Origin: Balanoglossus misakiensis
Lineage: Eukaryota; Hemichordata
DNA: 64,000 nucleotides
Direction of reading: 5' to 3'
Assembly (NCBI GenBank): GCA_040954595.2
Contig: CM082579.2
Coordinates: 15,376,001-15,440,000, forward strand
How positions within the stretch are numbered: the stretch's first letter is position 1; every line of letters begins with the position of its first letter. The position numbers and the translations under genes are program-made. Under the pieces are notes generated by a model. That model worked only from the letters and a program-made list of their open reading frames with translations. It made no database searches and was not told the DNA's origin. Shown piece after piece: positions 43,581 through 56,283 of the stretch.

Positions 43581-44592
43581 CAGCCATGTATGCATGTGTT
43601 TGTGTGTGTGTGTACATGTGTGTATGCATGTTACATGTATATATGGATGTATGTCTGCCCTGATCCAAAACATGAAACCATGCTTTTTTTATTTTGGTGT
43701 GTAGATGGGATTTTGCTGAAATGAAGTTGTCAATGCAAAAATACGCAAATAACCTGTGAAATATGTGGAATTGATCAAAACTCAACAACTGGTTAGACTG
43801 CTTTGAACATTTGTATGCATGTAGGTAATGTCATCATACCTGATATACTTTGAGTTTATATCGTGAATTGTCTATTTTTTATGCAATTATTTTGTCTTGT
43901 TTTACCATTTGAAAAAAAATCTTTTCCTCTTAAAGAGATTGGCTGATTTCTTTAGAATTTAGTATGACACTTCCGGTAGGTGATCTTAGTTGGTTTTGTT
44001 TAAATTGTCGCAGAATTTGTAATCTGTCATTTTTGGTCAAAATTCATTTTCTGAGAAACTCCTTAGATTGCTTTTAAATTTTGGTATGCTTGTTCCAAGG
44101 GGTAACCCAAGTAATGTTGTATATCATTTTGGTGAAATTTACATATTGTGGTCTTGGGGCAATTTTTGCAATTTGTATTCTTTGAAACTACTAGTCAGAT
44201 TGCTTTCAACTTTGGTAGGCGTGGTGATTGAAGTAGATATTATACAATTTGTTGATAGTTGGATAGATGTGGTTTGAGGCAGTTTTTGTCATTGTTGAAT
44301 GTTGTTTTCCCTAAAATACTTGTCTGGTTCCTTTGAAATGTTCTTACAGTAGGTCATATCTGCTTGCCAATGTCACATGATTTTTCCCATGAACACAGAC
44401 ATACCTAATTTTGTGTAATCCCCAGATGGGACCACAGTGTGTAATAACCTGACCAACAGTGACTAGTATATCCTGTGTGTTATACAGTACTTCTCACAAG
44501 GTTGAAGTACATGTAGACTGTTGATGATTTTTTGCGATTCTTCAGAAACTTACAATACAGAGTCTAATGTGGTAACGTCCATGGTCACATTA

Positions 44593-46083
44593 GTCCTGTT
44601 TCAAAATGACCTACATTACACGTCCTATACACATGTATTGCATGTTTTGATTGGTTTATCCGCTTCTCTTAGGTCCACTTGCGGCACGCTGATTGGAGGG
44701 ACCTTGTAGGTTAGGTCTTATTATTATGTATTATTCACTAGACCTTGTAGGTTAGGTCTTATTACTATGCATTTTTCGCTTTACAGCTCCCTGATTGGTT
44801 AACGTGTCAGTCTGGTCCCCCATGTGTTCACTGCCTCATAATACAGGACCTTGTAGGTTAGGTCATATTAATATGTATTTATTCACCATACAGCTCCCTG
44901 ATTGGTTAACGTGTCAGTCTGGTCTCCCAGTGTTCACTGCCTCATTGTGAAATGTCCCATGTGCTTCCTGGCTAGCGTTGTGGTAACACATTATTCGGGA
45001 TGTCCGCAGGTCATTCATTAATTTTCTGAGAAATAGCCTGACTGATACTATCTCCAACATAAACCGCACCCTGGAAAGATTAAAATTTTTAGATGGACTT
45101 CGAAAATCTGATTAACACATCTAAGCATTTTTGCTAACAGTTGTATATTTTCTTAAATCACCCTCCTACTTCTCATCATCAATATTATTATTGTTGTTTT
45201 ACTATTTTAAAGTAAATTTGTTTTGACGTAGATGTTGTGAAAAGGAGTACGTTGTCCGTTTATACATTCGTATATTGTTTTCATAAAAATGGAACTATGA
45301 CGGTGCAGCTTCGTGAAAGAAGTACAATAAAAGTAATCATACCTGTAAAGCAACTAATGAGGTATCCCAATTAAAGAAATGCAATGCTATTCTAAACAGT
45401 TCTATTGTAAGATATTTTTGGTTTGCTCGAATGAATAGCACACACTTCGTATTCAGCCAGGTGTTACACGAAGTGATGCGCTGAAAAGCACTACGTAACA
45501 AAACACTAGCCCATTTCAACAAACCGCCACTGGAAATAAAATAAAAAAATTCTCCTGGCAATTTTTATTTCGAGTATCTAGTTCACAGTATCACAAAAAA
45601 ATGCCATGAATAGTGAAGGAAAGGTTAAATCCAATCATTATATGAGTGCCTTTCTTTATACACTGGGATCGAGCTTCGACAACGCGCAGGCAGCATGCCA
45701 GACAGAATACGACAACTGTATTCAGAAAGTACAAAAGACTTTGCATAACGAGGCAGTGAAAATTGGAGACCTACACATTAACCAATCAGGGAGCTGAAAA
45801 TTGAATAAATGCATGTTAATAAGACCTAACCTACAAGGTCCTGCATAATGAGGCAGTGAACACTGGAGGACCAGACCTACACATTAACCAATCAGGGAGC
45901 TGTAAAGTGAATAATACATAGTAATAAGACCTAACCTACAAGGTCTAGTGAATAATACATAATAATAAGACCTAACACATAAGGTCCCTCCAATCACCGG
46001 GCCTCAAGTGGACCTAAGATTACCAGATGGACCAATCACAGATGTCGGTACATATGTCATGGACCTGACTTATGAAACATGAC
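44593..46083. mobile_element. Fold-back element with repeated sub-terminal units
   Basis: 1.49 kb absent from the left arm (left reads GTGACCATGAACTG through). The ends GTCCTGTTTCA and (inverted) GTCATGTTTCA are flanked by TA on both sides. Inverted arms (about 44640-44960 and 45780-46030) each carry about three copies of GACCTTGTAGGTTAGGTCTTA and CAGCTCCCTGATTGGTTAA. The 0.8-kb centre has no transposase; the 63-codon ORF at 45606 has no known motif. Confidence 0.8.
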
Positions 46084-46619
46084 TATTCAGAACTACCTAG
46101 TCTATGCCCGGCAGTGTTCTGTCCGCTTTGCTTCCAAAACTAATGTCTGGCCTCACTCATGCCACTTGCCCAATAAACTAATACCCCTTGCTGGGAATTA
46201 TGATGTAACTAGCGTCGCTTTGAAGCCTATCACATTCCTGAACAGTGTTGATTTGGTGTAAGATTATAGTGAAGACGGGGCTTATTACATTGAAAATGCT
46301 ACCCAACCTTAATTACACGTATGTATATCCTTTGTCTAATCATTGGAAAAACAATGTACATGTACCAAAGACTAAGTAGCTATTTGAAGGTGAATCGCAA
46401 GTGGGCACTTTCATTACTTAACCTCAAGCAGTCGGTTAGCTACCGTATACTAAGACAAACATTCCTGGTGTAATTAACATCACTGTCATTAGTAATATCT
46501 ATCTCCAATCAGTATCAGTTCTGCCTTTATGTTATTTTAAGTCAATTGTCAAGGTTCATGTACATATATTACAGCTTAACTGTCTTGTCAAAAACTTACG
46601 CATGTACATGTACCTAATT

Positions 46620-47840
46620 CTAGGCTTACCTGTAGGGTTAGAGATACAATGTTTTATATTAGTATGCATTAATATGAAACTAAAATTTGATGGTTAATTT
46701 AAGACCCCCCTGAGCAATGGTAACCTTGTTAAATATGTGCGTATCTAATTCTAGGCTATTCAGCTGAAGTAGAAACCTGGACATGGACAACTTCGGGGTC
46801 AAAATCTTTTGACAAACATTTGTGTGATCTTGGGTAAACTTTGACCTACATTCCTATATTTTAGCATCCGGAGCAGATACAACCTTGACACTTGGAGTGA
46901 TGGAACTATTTGATTGAGTATTATGTCTTGCCTCATTAATTATGTACTTACCTAATGCCAGCCTAACCAATAGGGCTGGAAGTCTGGCTTTTTGGACATG
47001 ATAAATTTGAGATCAACATTTTTCTACAGCAGCCAGCCTTCTCTTAAAAAGAATGGACAATATAAAGGCTTTGATGGTATACTGAACTTTTGACTCCCTC
47101 CCTGAGACTGTGTGCCAATGACGGGATAGCCTACTCAGCGTTGGGTAGATCCTAAGAAGGCCTCAGCCAGGCATCAAATACAAAAAGCGGAAATCCAAGC
47201 TTTAATGGTGGGTTACATCGTTAACTTCCCTGCAGAGCTGATTTCTCAGACTGTGAGCCAATGACGGGTAAAGCCCCTAGGTAGGGGCCACCTAAGACAG
47301 GCCGGTCATGCTTTAATCACAAAGAAGGGCAAGTTTAGTCTTACCACAACTTTGTCTGCTGTATATGCTTCATTAAGATTGCAGAGTATTTTGAGAATAC
47401 ATTGTGTTAAGGCAGTGTGACCAGCTAAAAAGTACTGGCAAACACAGCCAATGTGTAATGAAAAACATCTAATTTGGCTGAATAAAAGACATAAAACACA
47501 GCAAAAGCACTGTGACTAGCTGAGACATAATACTCCATTATGCAGTTCCATCACTCCAAGTGTCAAGGATGTATCTGTGCCGGATGCCAAGATATAGGAA
47601 TGTAGGTCAAAGTTTACCCAAGAACACCCAACATTTTGTCAAAAGATTTTGACCCCAAAGTTGTCCATGTCCAGGTTTCTACCGCAACTGGATAGCCTAG
47701 AATTAGATATGTACATATTTAATGAGGTTACCATGGATCAAGGCAGTCCTAAGTAAACCATCAAATTTTTAAATTCATGTTAATTCATGTTAATATAAAA
47801 CGCTGTATCTCTAACCCACTGGTATGCCATTCTGTGTTTC
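46620..47840. repeat. Palindromic core element in the right arm
   Basis: Counterpart of 27780-28990: inverted halves around a loop with GGGTAAAGCCCCTAGGTAGG. Its loop is the best-conserved block between the two arms. Confidence 0.8.
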
Positions 47841-48989
47841 ATGCTACCCAATATGGGTAAGTAGGTAAAAAGTCACCCTAGGCCATTTGAAATTTTGCTG
47901 AAAAAATCTCGTCTCTTACATATGTACATTTGGTAAAAGGGAAATTTTAATCACGGAGTAGAACATATTCATAAAAAATATTTGAGGGAAAGAAGGAAGT
48001 TTTTCATAGCTTTGGTGCGTCAAATAGTAGAGAGGTTCCCTTGTTATCCTTAGACTCAAACTCAGAGTTTCCAATCTTTCAGTATTTTCATGATATTACT
48101 TTCCATCTTAGATTTGTTCATCTAAACAAACTGACTGATAGGTATACATGAACATTTTATTGACTAATGAATGTGCCTGTATGTTGCAATTTAAAGAAGT
48201 CAGATATTAAACGAGCGCCACACCTGTTTTAATCAGCCTCCATATGGAGGGTACACATCGCAGAGAGATGACAAACCCCATGCAAATTCAAGTAATATGG
48301 CTCAATGGTGCTGATTTTAAAGGATAGGTGGATGATTTGAAAAATGTTATTGTGGAAAAAGATGTGTAAAATTTGGCAGCTTGTGAGGCTTTAATTGTAA
48401 AATCTTTGAAATGTGTTTTACTCTTTAGGTCCAATTTTGTATATGTCAATATACCATTGGGACCAATGTGAAATTGTTCTAAACTCAGAAACTCAAGAAG
48501 GTACTGGTCAGATTGCTTTAGAAATTGGTGTGTATTTATGTTATTGAGACTTTATACAGATTTTATTTTTCATTTTTGAAGTATATTTTGGGGTGATTTT
48601 GGTCGTCATATACTCAGAAACCTCTACCCACATTTTTTTTAAAATTTGGTTTGCATGTTCTTAGGTGTGATTTTATGACAATTTAACAAACCCAGTGATG
48701 GAAGTGACAATATTGTTTTTTTTTTTTTGGCAATTACTGCCATTTTTGTCTGATTGCTTTGCAATTTAGTTTGCAGTTTCTAGGGAATTCTTACTGTGGT
48801 GCACAAAATTCACAAAGGTGATTTACTATCCTCATGCGCTTTGTTGAACTGGCTCCCTGTTGCAAAACAGACATTACAACACTCTTTGAATTGAATTCAT
48901 AGCTACCAATTTTTCGGGGGTGTAGCACCTTTTTTATGCCTAAAACTTTGATCGAGAACTTCAAATTAAATGCAACCCTCCAAATATTT

Positions 48990-49884
48990 GCAATATTTCA
49001 GGTATAATGATTTAATTTTAAAGCATAAATTTTGATGTATTCATAATCATTAAGAGAAACACATTTTGAAAATAGAATATTAATCACACTAGCAGTCATA
49101 ATACTTTTGAATCATCACTTAAGAACATATAGAAAAATTAAACAGGTGTTAATTATTTATATTTGAACGCAAAGCGTAAATTCCCTTGTGCCATGGAATT
49201 GACAATCTGCAACTGGTGGGGTCCTTCTGCCAGTAAAAAGCATCAGATAAATTCTGCATGCTCATCACCGAGGCAATTTAGGTGTACTTTTGTACTTTGA
49301 GAACTGTCGGTTTTCGCAACTGAAACTCTGTTCACAGGACAGAGGAAAAACTAGAATGACAACAGCTATGTAAGCTAACAAAAGGAACACAGAGCATAGT
49401 TCTCCATACTCACATTTTGATGCAATAATTTTTGCTGAAACTGGGGCGTCCGTGGGCAGGCAAAGGCAGTTCTAACTCGACTTGCAAATAAGGCCCATGT
49501 CTCTTGTTCGCTGAGATTGTCTGGTTCTAATAATAGCTGTAAGAACTTGATCATTGACCGAACTGTTGGTTCAATTTTGCAACATTTTATGATTTCAAGC
49601 TGTGCAATATTTGCAACTCAGTTTCAACTTTGGTTGGAGGGATGATGATGAAGCCATTTCACTGACAAAATAGCGCTACTGACTGATGTCAATGTTTGTT
49701 TACAGTCAAATGCATTGCCATCATAAAAATACATGTGAGAAATTTCCTATGTGTATGATACACACTTTTGTGCATGACTGCAAACTCTGTTACAGTTGTG
49801 AAATTCTAAGGGTTGAATTCATTGGGTAGAATTCATGTTTTTTGGATTCTTAAACAACCAGTCACGAAAGCTAAGTGGTTACCT
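48990..49884 (-). repeat. Repeat A, copy 4
   Basis: Inverted partner of copy 3 within the right arm, ending GTGGTTACC. Copies 3 and 4 share private variants (CGGTTTTCGCAACTGAAACT, TTTTTGCTGAAA) that copies 1 and 2 lack. Confidence 0.85.
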
Positions 49885-50299
49885 CAGAGAAACTGTGTTA
49901 AATTTGGTCATCAATTGCTTTAAATCACACAAGACATTCCCAGAGCTAAAGTTACTGCAGCAGTCAGTTTCAACTCAGCTTGCAAATTGGGATCATGTCT
50001 TGTGTTCATCGAGACTGTCTGTAGTCGAGTTGACAGTCCTATGGGGTCAATGATGAACCTACAAATGTTCTTTCCAATGAAATTGTTATAAATCTAATAT
50101 TCAGGATTTGCATTCATACCTTAAACAATATAACTGTATTGCAAATATGGCAACTCTTCTAAGTTGCATTGGAACACCTTCTCGCCACTGTTTGTGCCAA
50201 AATGGTGAATAAGCTTTCATTTTCAAGCCTTAACATAGGCACCCAAAACAAGACAACAGCATTGCAAATATGGCATTTTTTGTTCAACTCTTCTCATTT

Positions 50300-50955
50300 G
50301 CATAGTCCAAAATGGCCGCCAAACTCCTCTAACATGTAAATTTCCTATGGTCGTCTTAAATAGTGTGTAGTATCGCATTTGAAGGGTTTTCATCAATATG
50401 GGTACCTAAAACAATTTCAACGTGGTTGACATTGCAATGTTAGACAGCTGTTCTAATTTGCATAATCTAGAATGGCCGACAAACTTCTCTAACATGTAAA
50501 TTTACTATGGTTGTCTTTAATAGTGTGTAATATCGCATTTGCAGGGTTTTCATCAATATGGGTACCTAAAACAATTTCAACGTCGTTGACATGGCAATAT
50601 TAGACAGCTGTTCTAATTTGCATAATCCAAAATGGCCACCAAACTCTTCTTAAATGTAAATTTCCCTGTTTTGTCTTATATGGTGCCTAAAATCACATTT
50701 GCAGGGTTTTCATCAATATGGGTAACTAAAACAATTTCAGCGTGGTTGACATGGCAATATTAGACAACTGTTCTAATTTGCATAATCCAAATGGCCGACA
50801 AACTTCTCTAACATGTAAATTTCCCTGGTTTGTCTTATATGGTGTGTAATATCGCATTTTCACGGTTTTAATTAATATGGGTACCTAAAACAATTTCAAC
50901 GTGGTTGACATGGCAATATTAGACAACTGTTCTAATTTGCATAATTCGAACACCT
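50300..50955 (-). repeat. Tandem array of about 160 bp, four units
   Basis: ACATGTAAATTT[CA]C recurs at about 50333, 50493, 50655 and 50812, with GGGTACCTAAAACAATTTCA and CTAATTTGCATAAT between. Each unit carries a variant of AAAATGGCCGCCAAAC, a YY1-like ATGGC word. The left arm has only two such units (about 22060 and 22222, period 162), so copy number changed after the arms separated. Confidence 0.88.
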
Positions 50956-51554
50956 GCTGGATAATTTAATTTTTGCCCTTCTTGTCCCATGATTATATGT
51001 GTAATATCTCATTTTCAATGTGTTTACATGTATATATGCAGAATCCATTTCAAACTAAGTGGGCATATTGTAGCGCCAATCTTATTTCTTAATCCGCACC
51101 ACAGAACTGATGCAAGGTTTAGGACTGGAAATGTATGTGGCCACTGGCCGACACCCCGGGCGAGAGGTCTCCAATTATTTTCAGCATGTAGTGTGCTTCC
51201 CGGTTGATAACATCAATATGTGTAAATGCCAAAAACCCGACCTATTGTAATACCAGTCAAATTTTCTTTGTCATTTACCATTTTTCTCTTGCATATGAAG
51301 GTTTTTCTTAAAGAGTACATACCCATATACATTTGTATGGGAGCACACATCCCCACCCCCTGCCAACAATAATTGGACAACTTTATTCTTCTTATACTTC
51401 TTTTTAGTCTAAACATTCATATAGAGAAGGCAACATGTTCCTGAAGCTGCTGACTATGGAAATATGATGAAGTACATTTTCCTAGTTGTACATGTACAGT
51501 ATGATAGGCCCAATGTACCAATTGGAGATGTGTGCCTTACAGGCAACATACATG

Positions 51555-54500
51555 TAGCTCTGCATGGCCTGGTTAATCAATGTTGACGCAAAGGTTGACC
51601 CTACCAAACACTCAAAATTAATGGGCACGACACTGGCCACTAGCTCTGCATGGCCTGGTTAATCAATGTTGACGCAAAGGTTGACCCCACCAAACACTCA
51701 AAATTGATGGGCACGACACTGGCCACTAGCTCTGCATGGCCTGGTTAATCAATGTTGACGCAAAGGTTGACCCCACCAAACACTCAAAATTGATGGGCAC
51801 GACACTGGCCACTAGCTCTGCATGGCCTGGTTAATCAATGTTGACGCAAAGGTTGACCCCACCAAACACTCAAAATTGATGGGCACGACACTGGCCACTA
51901 GCTCTGCATGGCCTGGTTAATCAATGTTGACGCAAAGGTTGACCCCACCAAACACTCAAAATTGATGGGCACGACACTGGCCACTAGCTCTGCATGGCCT
52001 GGTTAATCAATGTTGACGCAAAGGTTGACCCCACCAAACACTCAAAATTGATGGGCACGACACTGGCCACTACAATGTAGCTCTGCATGGCCTGGTTAAT
52101 CAATGTTGACGCAAAGGTTGACCCCACCAAACACTCAAAATTGATGGGCACGACACTGGCCACTAGCTCTGCATGGCCTGGTTAATCAATGTTGACGCAA
52201 AGGTTGACCCCACCAAACACTCAAAATTGATGGGCACGACACTGGCCACTACAATGTAGCTCTGCATGGCCTGGTTAATCAATGTTGACGCAAAGGTTGA
52301 CCTCACCAAACACTCAAAATTGATGGGCACGACACTGGCCACTAGCTCTGGCCTGGCTAATCAATGTTGACGCAAGGGTTGACCCCACCAAACACTCAAA
52401 ATTGATGGGCGCGACACTGGCCACTAGCTCTGGCCTGGCTAATCAATGTTGACGCAAGGGTTGACCCCACCAAACACTCAAAATTAATGGGCGCGACACT
52501 GGCCACTAGCTCTGGCCTGGCTAATCAATGTTGACGCAAGGGTTGACCCCACCAAACACTCAAAATTGATGGGCACGACACTGGCCACTAGCTCTGGCGT
52601 GGCTAATCAAGGTTGACGCAAAGGTTGACCCCACCAAACACTCAAAATTGATGGGCGCGACACTGGCCACTAGCTCTCGCGTGGCTAATCAAGGTTGACG
52701 CAAAGGTTGACCCCACCAAACACTCAAAATTGATGGGCACGACACTGGCCACTAGCTCTGGCCTGGCTAATCCAGGTTGACGCAAGGGTTAACCCCACCA
52801 AACACTCAAAATTAATGGGCGCGACACTGGCCACTAAGCTCTGGCCTGGCTAATCAATGTTGACGCAAGGGTTGACCCCACCAAACACTCAAAATTGATG
52901 GGCACGACACTGGCCACTAGTTCTGGCCTGGCTAATCAAGGTTGACGCAAGGGTTGACCCCACCAAACACTCAAAATTGATGGGCACGACACTGGCCACT
53001 AAGCTCTGGCCTGGTTAATCAATGTTGAAGCAAAGGTTGACCCCACCAAACACTCAAAATTAATGGGGACGACACTGGCCACTAGCACTGCATGGCCTGG
53101 TTAATCAATGTTGACGCAAAGGTTGACCCCACCAAACACTCAAAATTAATGGGCACGACACTGGCCACTAGCTCTGGCCTGGCTAATCAAGGTTGACGCA
53201 AGGGTTAACCCCACCAAACACTCAAAATTAATGGGCGCGACACTGGCCACTAAGCTCTGGCCTGGCTAATCAATGTTGACGCAAGGGTTGACCCCACCAA
53301 ACACTCAAAATTGATGGGCACGACACTGGCCACTAGCTCTGGCCTGGCTAATCAAGGTTGACGCAAGGGTTGACCCCACCAAACACTCAAAATTGATGGG
53401 CACGACACTGGCCACTAAGCTCTGGCCTGGTTAATCAATGTTGAAGCAAAGGTTGACCCCACCAAACACTCAAAATTAATGGGAACGACACTGGCCACTA
53501 GCTCTGCATGGCCTGGTTAATCAATGTTGACGCAAAGGTTGACCCCACCAAACACTCAAAATTGATGGGCACGACACTGGCCACTAGCTCTGGCCTGGCT
53601 AATCAAGGTTGACGCAAGGGTTGACCCCACCAAACACTCAAAATTGATGGGCACGGCACTGGCCACTAGCTCTGGCCTGGCTAATCAATGTTGACGCAAG
53701 GGTTGACCCCACCAAACACTCAAAATTGATGGGCACGACACTGGCCACTAGCTCTGGCCTGGCTAATCAATGTTGACACAAGGGTTGACCCCACCAAACA
53801 CTCAAAATTGATGGGCACGACACTGGCCACTAGCTCTGGCCTGGCTAATCAATGTTGACGCAAGGGTTGACCCCACCAAACACTCAAAATTGATGGGCGC
53901 GACACTGGCCACTAGCTCTGGCCTGGCTAATCAATGTTGACGCAAGGGTTGACCCCACCAAACACTCAAAATTTGTGGGCACGACACTGGCCACTAGCTC
54001 TGCCGTGGCTAATCAAGGTTGACGCAAAGGTTGACCCCACCAAACACTCAAAATTGATGGGCGCGACACTGGCCCCTAGCTCTGGCCTGGCTAATCCAGG
54101 TTGACGCAAGGGTTAACCCCACCAAACACTCAAAATTAATGGGCGCGACACTGGCCACTAAGCTCTGGCCTGGCTAATCAATGTTGACGCAAGGGTTGAC
54201 CCCACCAAACACTCATAATTGATGGGCACGACACTGGCCACTAGCTCTGGCCTGGCTAATCAAGGTTGACGCAAGGGTTGACCCCACCAAACACTCAAAA
54301 TTAATGGGCGCGACACTGGCCACTAAGCTCTGGCCTGGTTAATCAATGTTGAAGCAAAGGTTGACCCCACCAAACACTCAAAATTAATGGGAACGACACT
54401 GGCCACTAGCTCTGCATGGCCTGGTTTATCAATGTTGACGCAAAGGTTGACCCCACCAAACACTCAAAATTAATGGGCACGACACTGGCCACTAGCTCTG

Positions 54501-55008
54501 CATGGCCTGGTTAATCAATGTTGACGCAAAGGTTGACCCCACCAAACACTCAAAATTAATGGGCACGACACTGGCCACTAGCTCTGCATGGCCTGGTTAA
54601 TCAATGTTGACGCAAAGGTTGACCCCACCAAACACTCAAAATTAATGGGCACGACACTGGCTACTAGCTCTGCATGGCATGGTTAATCAATGTTGACGCA
54701 AAGGTTGACCCCACCAAACACTCAAAATTAATGGGCACGACACTGGCCACTAGCTCTGCATGGCCTGGTTAATCAATGTTGACGCAAAGGTTGACCCCAC
54801 CAAACACTAAAAATTAATGGCCACGACACTGGCCACTAGCTCTGCATGGCCTGGTTAATCAATGTTGACGCAAAGGTTGACCCCACCAAACACTCAAAAT
54901 TAATGGGCACGACACTGGCCACTAGCTCTGCATGGCCTGGTTAATCAATGTTAACGCAAAGGTTGACCCCACCAAACACTCAAAATTAATGGGCACGACA
55001 CTGGCCAC
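51555..55008 (+). repeat. 82/86-bp satellite, first block (about 40 monomers)
   Basis: Monomers start TAGCTCTG at 51555, 51641, 51727 and onwards. There are two main types: 86 bp (GCATGGCCTGGTTAATCAATG, CAAAGGTTGACC) and 82 bp (GGCCTGGCTAATCAA, CAAGGGTTGACC). 86-bp monomers form both ends and 82-bp monomers the middle. Two monomers (junctions at about 52070 and 52250) carry an extra ACAATGT, 179 bp apart, which shows duplication of a two-monomer unit. No reading frame is maintained, as neither 82 nor 86 is a multiple of 3. Confidence 0.97.
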
Positions 55009-56283
55009 TACATGTATTTGTGATATTTTACATGGTTAACCACGCCTTGAGAAAAGTAATTATAAGAGAACTTTGTTTCCAAAGTTAGGGGAGAATAATA
55101 TAACGGGAGATGGGAGTACCTCAGGCTACTGAGCTCGTTCCCTTCCTCATGTACTTTACTGGGCGTATTTGATGTACTATAATAATTCCGGACAATAAAT
55201 GAACGTAAATCAGATACGTTTCTCTGTGGATCACGGTTCTCGTCAGAGCCCGTTACCTCATCGCTACAGATTCCCCGATGCATGAACAATCATGAGAAAC
55301 CAGCGGTAATACAAGTGTCACGATTGAGTTTTAACGATCATAGATCTTGTTTATGATTACGTAAGAAGTCATTCACTTATATGGTTTTAGTCCAGTATTG
55401 ACATTGGTACTTGACCCAGAGTAAACAAGATTGTGTAATTGATACATGTCAGAACGAGATAGAGATATCACGCGCTAAGTTCATGTTTAAGAAATATCAA
55501 GATGACGTGTTCCTTTTATGACTTAATACTTGACTAACGTATTAATAAGGTGTGGTGAAATTTGAGATCACACATTTATCACCGGAGATCCGTGATGGGA
55601 GTCAACGAGCATGGATCGAGTCGTGTAATTCTTACGTGTGACCAGTAATAAACCAGAACTTTGTGTTACTCGGAAAACTTCTTGCAAGTCTCTGTCTACG
55701 AAAGGTTTACGATCTGCCGGGTACCTCTCTCGGACTTTATGAATATGTTGGGTGGAGAAGGAGATGGAGAGAATGTACGCCGTCAGCTTTCGGACGTGGC
55801 TGATTCCCCACAGAAGCCGATGAGGTAAACGTCCGGAGGACGACCGGCCGTAACAACAAACTGCATGAATTAAAGTTCAACAATCCTTAGAAGACAGGAA
55901 CGTCAGAGGTTGAATCTTGATGGGAAAAGGCGAGGTATCGCTGGTTATCATCGGCGTACTGATGAAATTGTAGGATGTGGGGACGAATCGGTTTACTATA
56001 AAGTGGGGCTATATAAATGGTGAACAACAGAGGGGCAGTGGCACCCCGTATACGAGAGGTGACTGTGAACTTGCAGTGTTTTCGATGATTACAGTTTGAT
56101 ATCTATATTGAAGGTAAGATGTAAACCATGTTAGTACTGTGTCTGAGATGCCAAGGTTCGATAGTCTACAAAGAAGTATCCCGTGATGCAAATGTACAAC
56201 TGAAGAAAAAAGGAATCACAAATCTTAAAACTAAGATGCCGTTAAGAATTAAATTTCGCGAAAAGGAAGTGACGAAATACGTA
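55009..56283 (-). pseudogene. 1.27-kb spacer, copy 1: decayed LINE fragment
   Basis: On the minus strand, 56191 downwards reads RT-like sequence (NLGISDTVLTWFTSYLQYRY, SPLVYGVP), with the frame lost where GVPQGS should follow. QYADDNQRYLAFS then appears in another frame near 55920-55965, keeping the RT motif C. 55008-55289 reads like a worn LINE C-terminus. It is a CR1/Jockey-type remnant and cannot work. It differs from the second copy at only about two sites (55225 and 56050). Confidence 0.82.

Larger units (their letters stand above)
41340..51553 (-). repeat. Right arm of the large inverted duplication
   Basis: Reverse complement of the left arm, block by block (see the left arm). Right-only insertions are 43005-43460 and 44593-46083, and the ATGT run at 43511-43580 is longer than its left counterpart. 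The match ends at about 51553, where the 82/86-bp satellite begins, so the satellite either truncated the arm or was inserted at its edge. Confidence 0.88.

Noticed and set aside
45606-45797. 63-aa ORF in the centre of the fold-back element as a transposase
   Set aside because: Too short, with no catalytic motif; it runs into the sub-terminal repeats.
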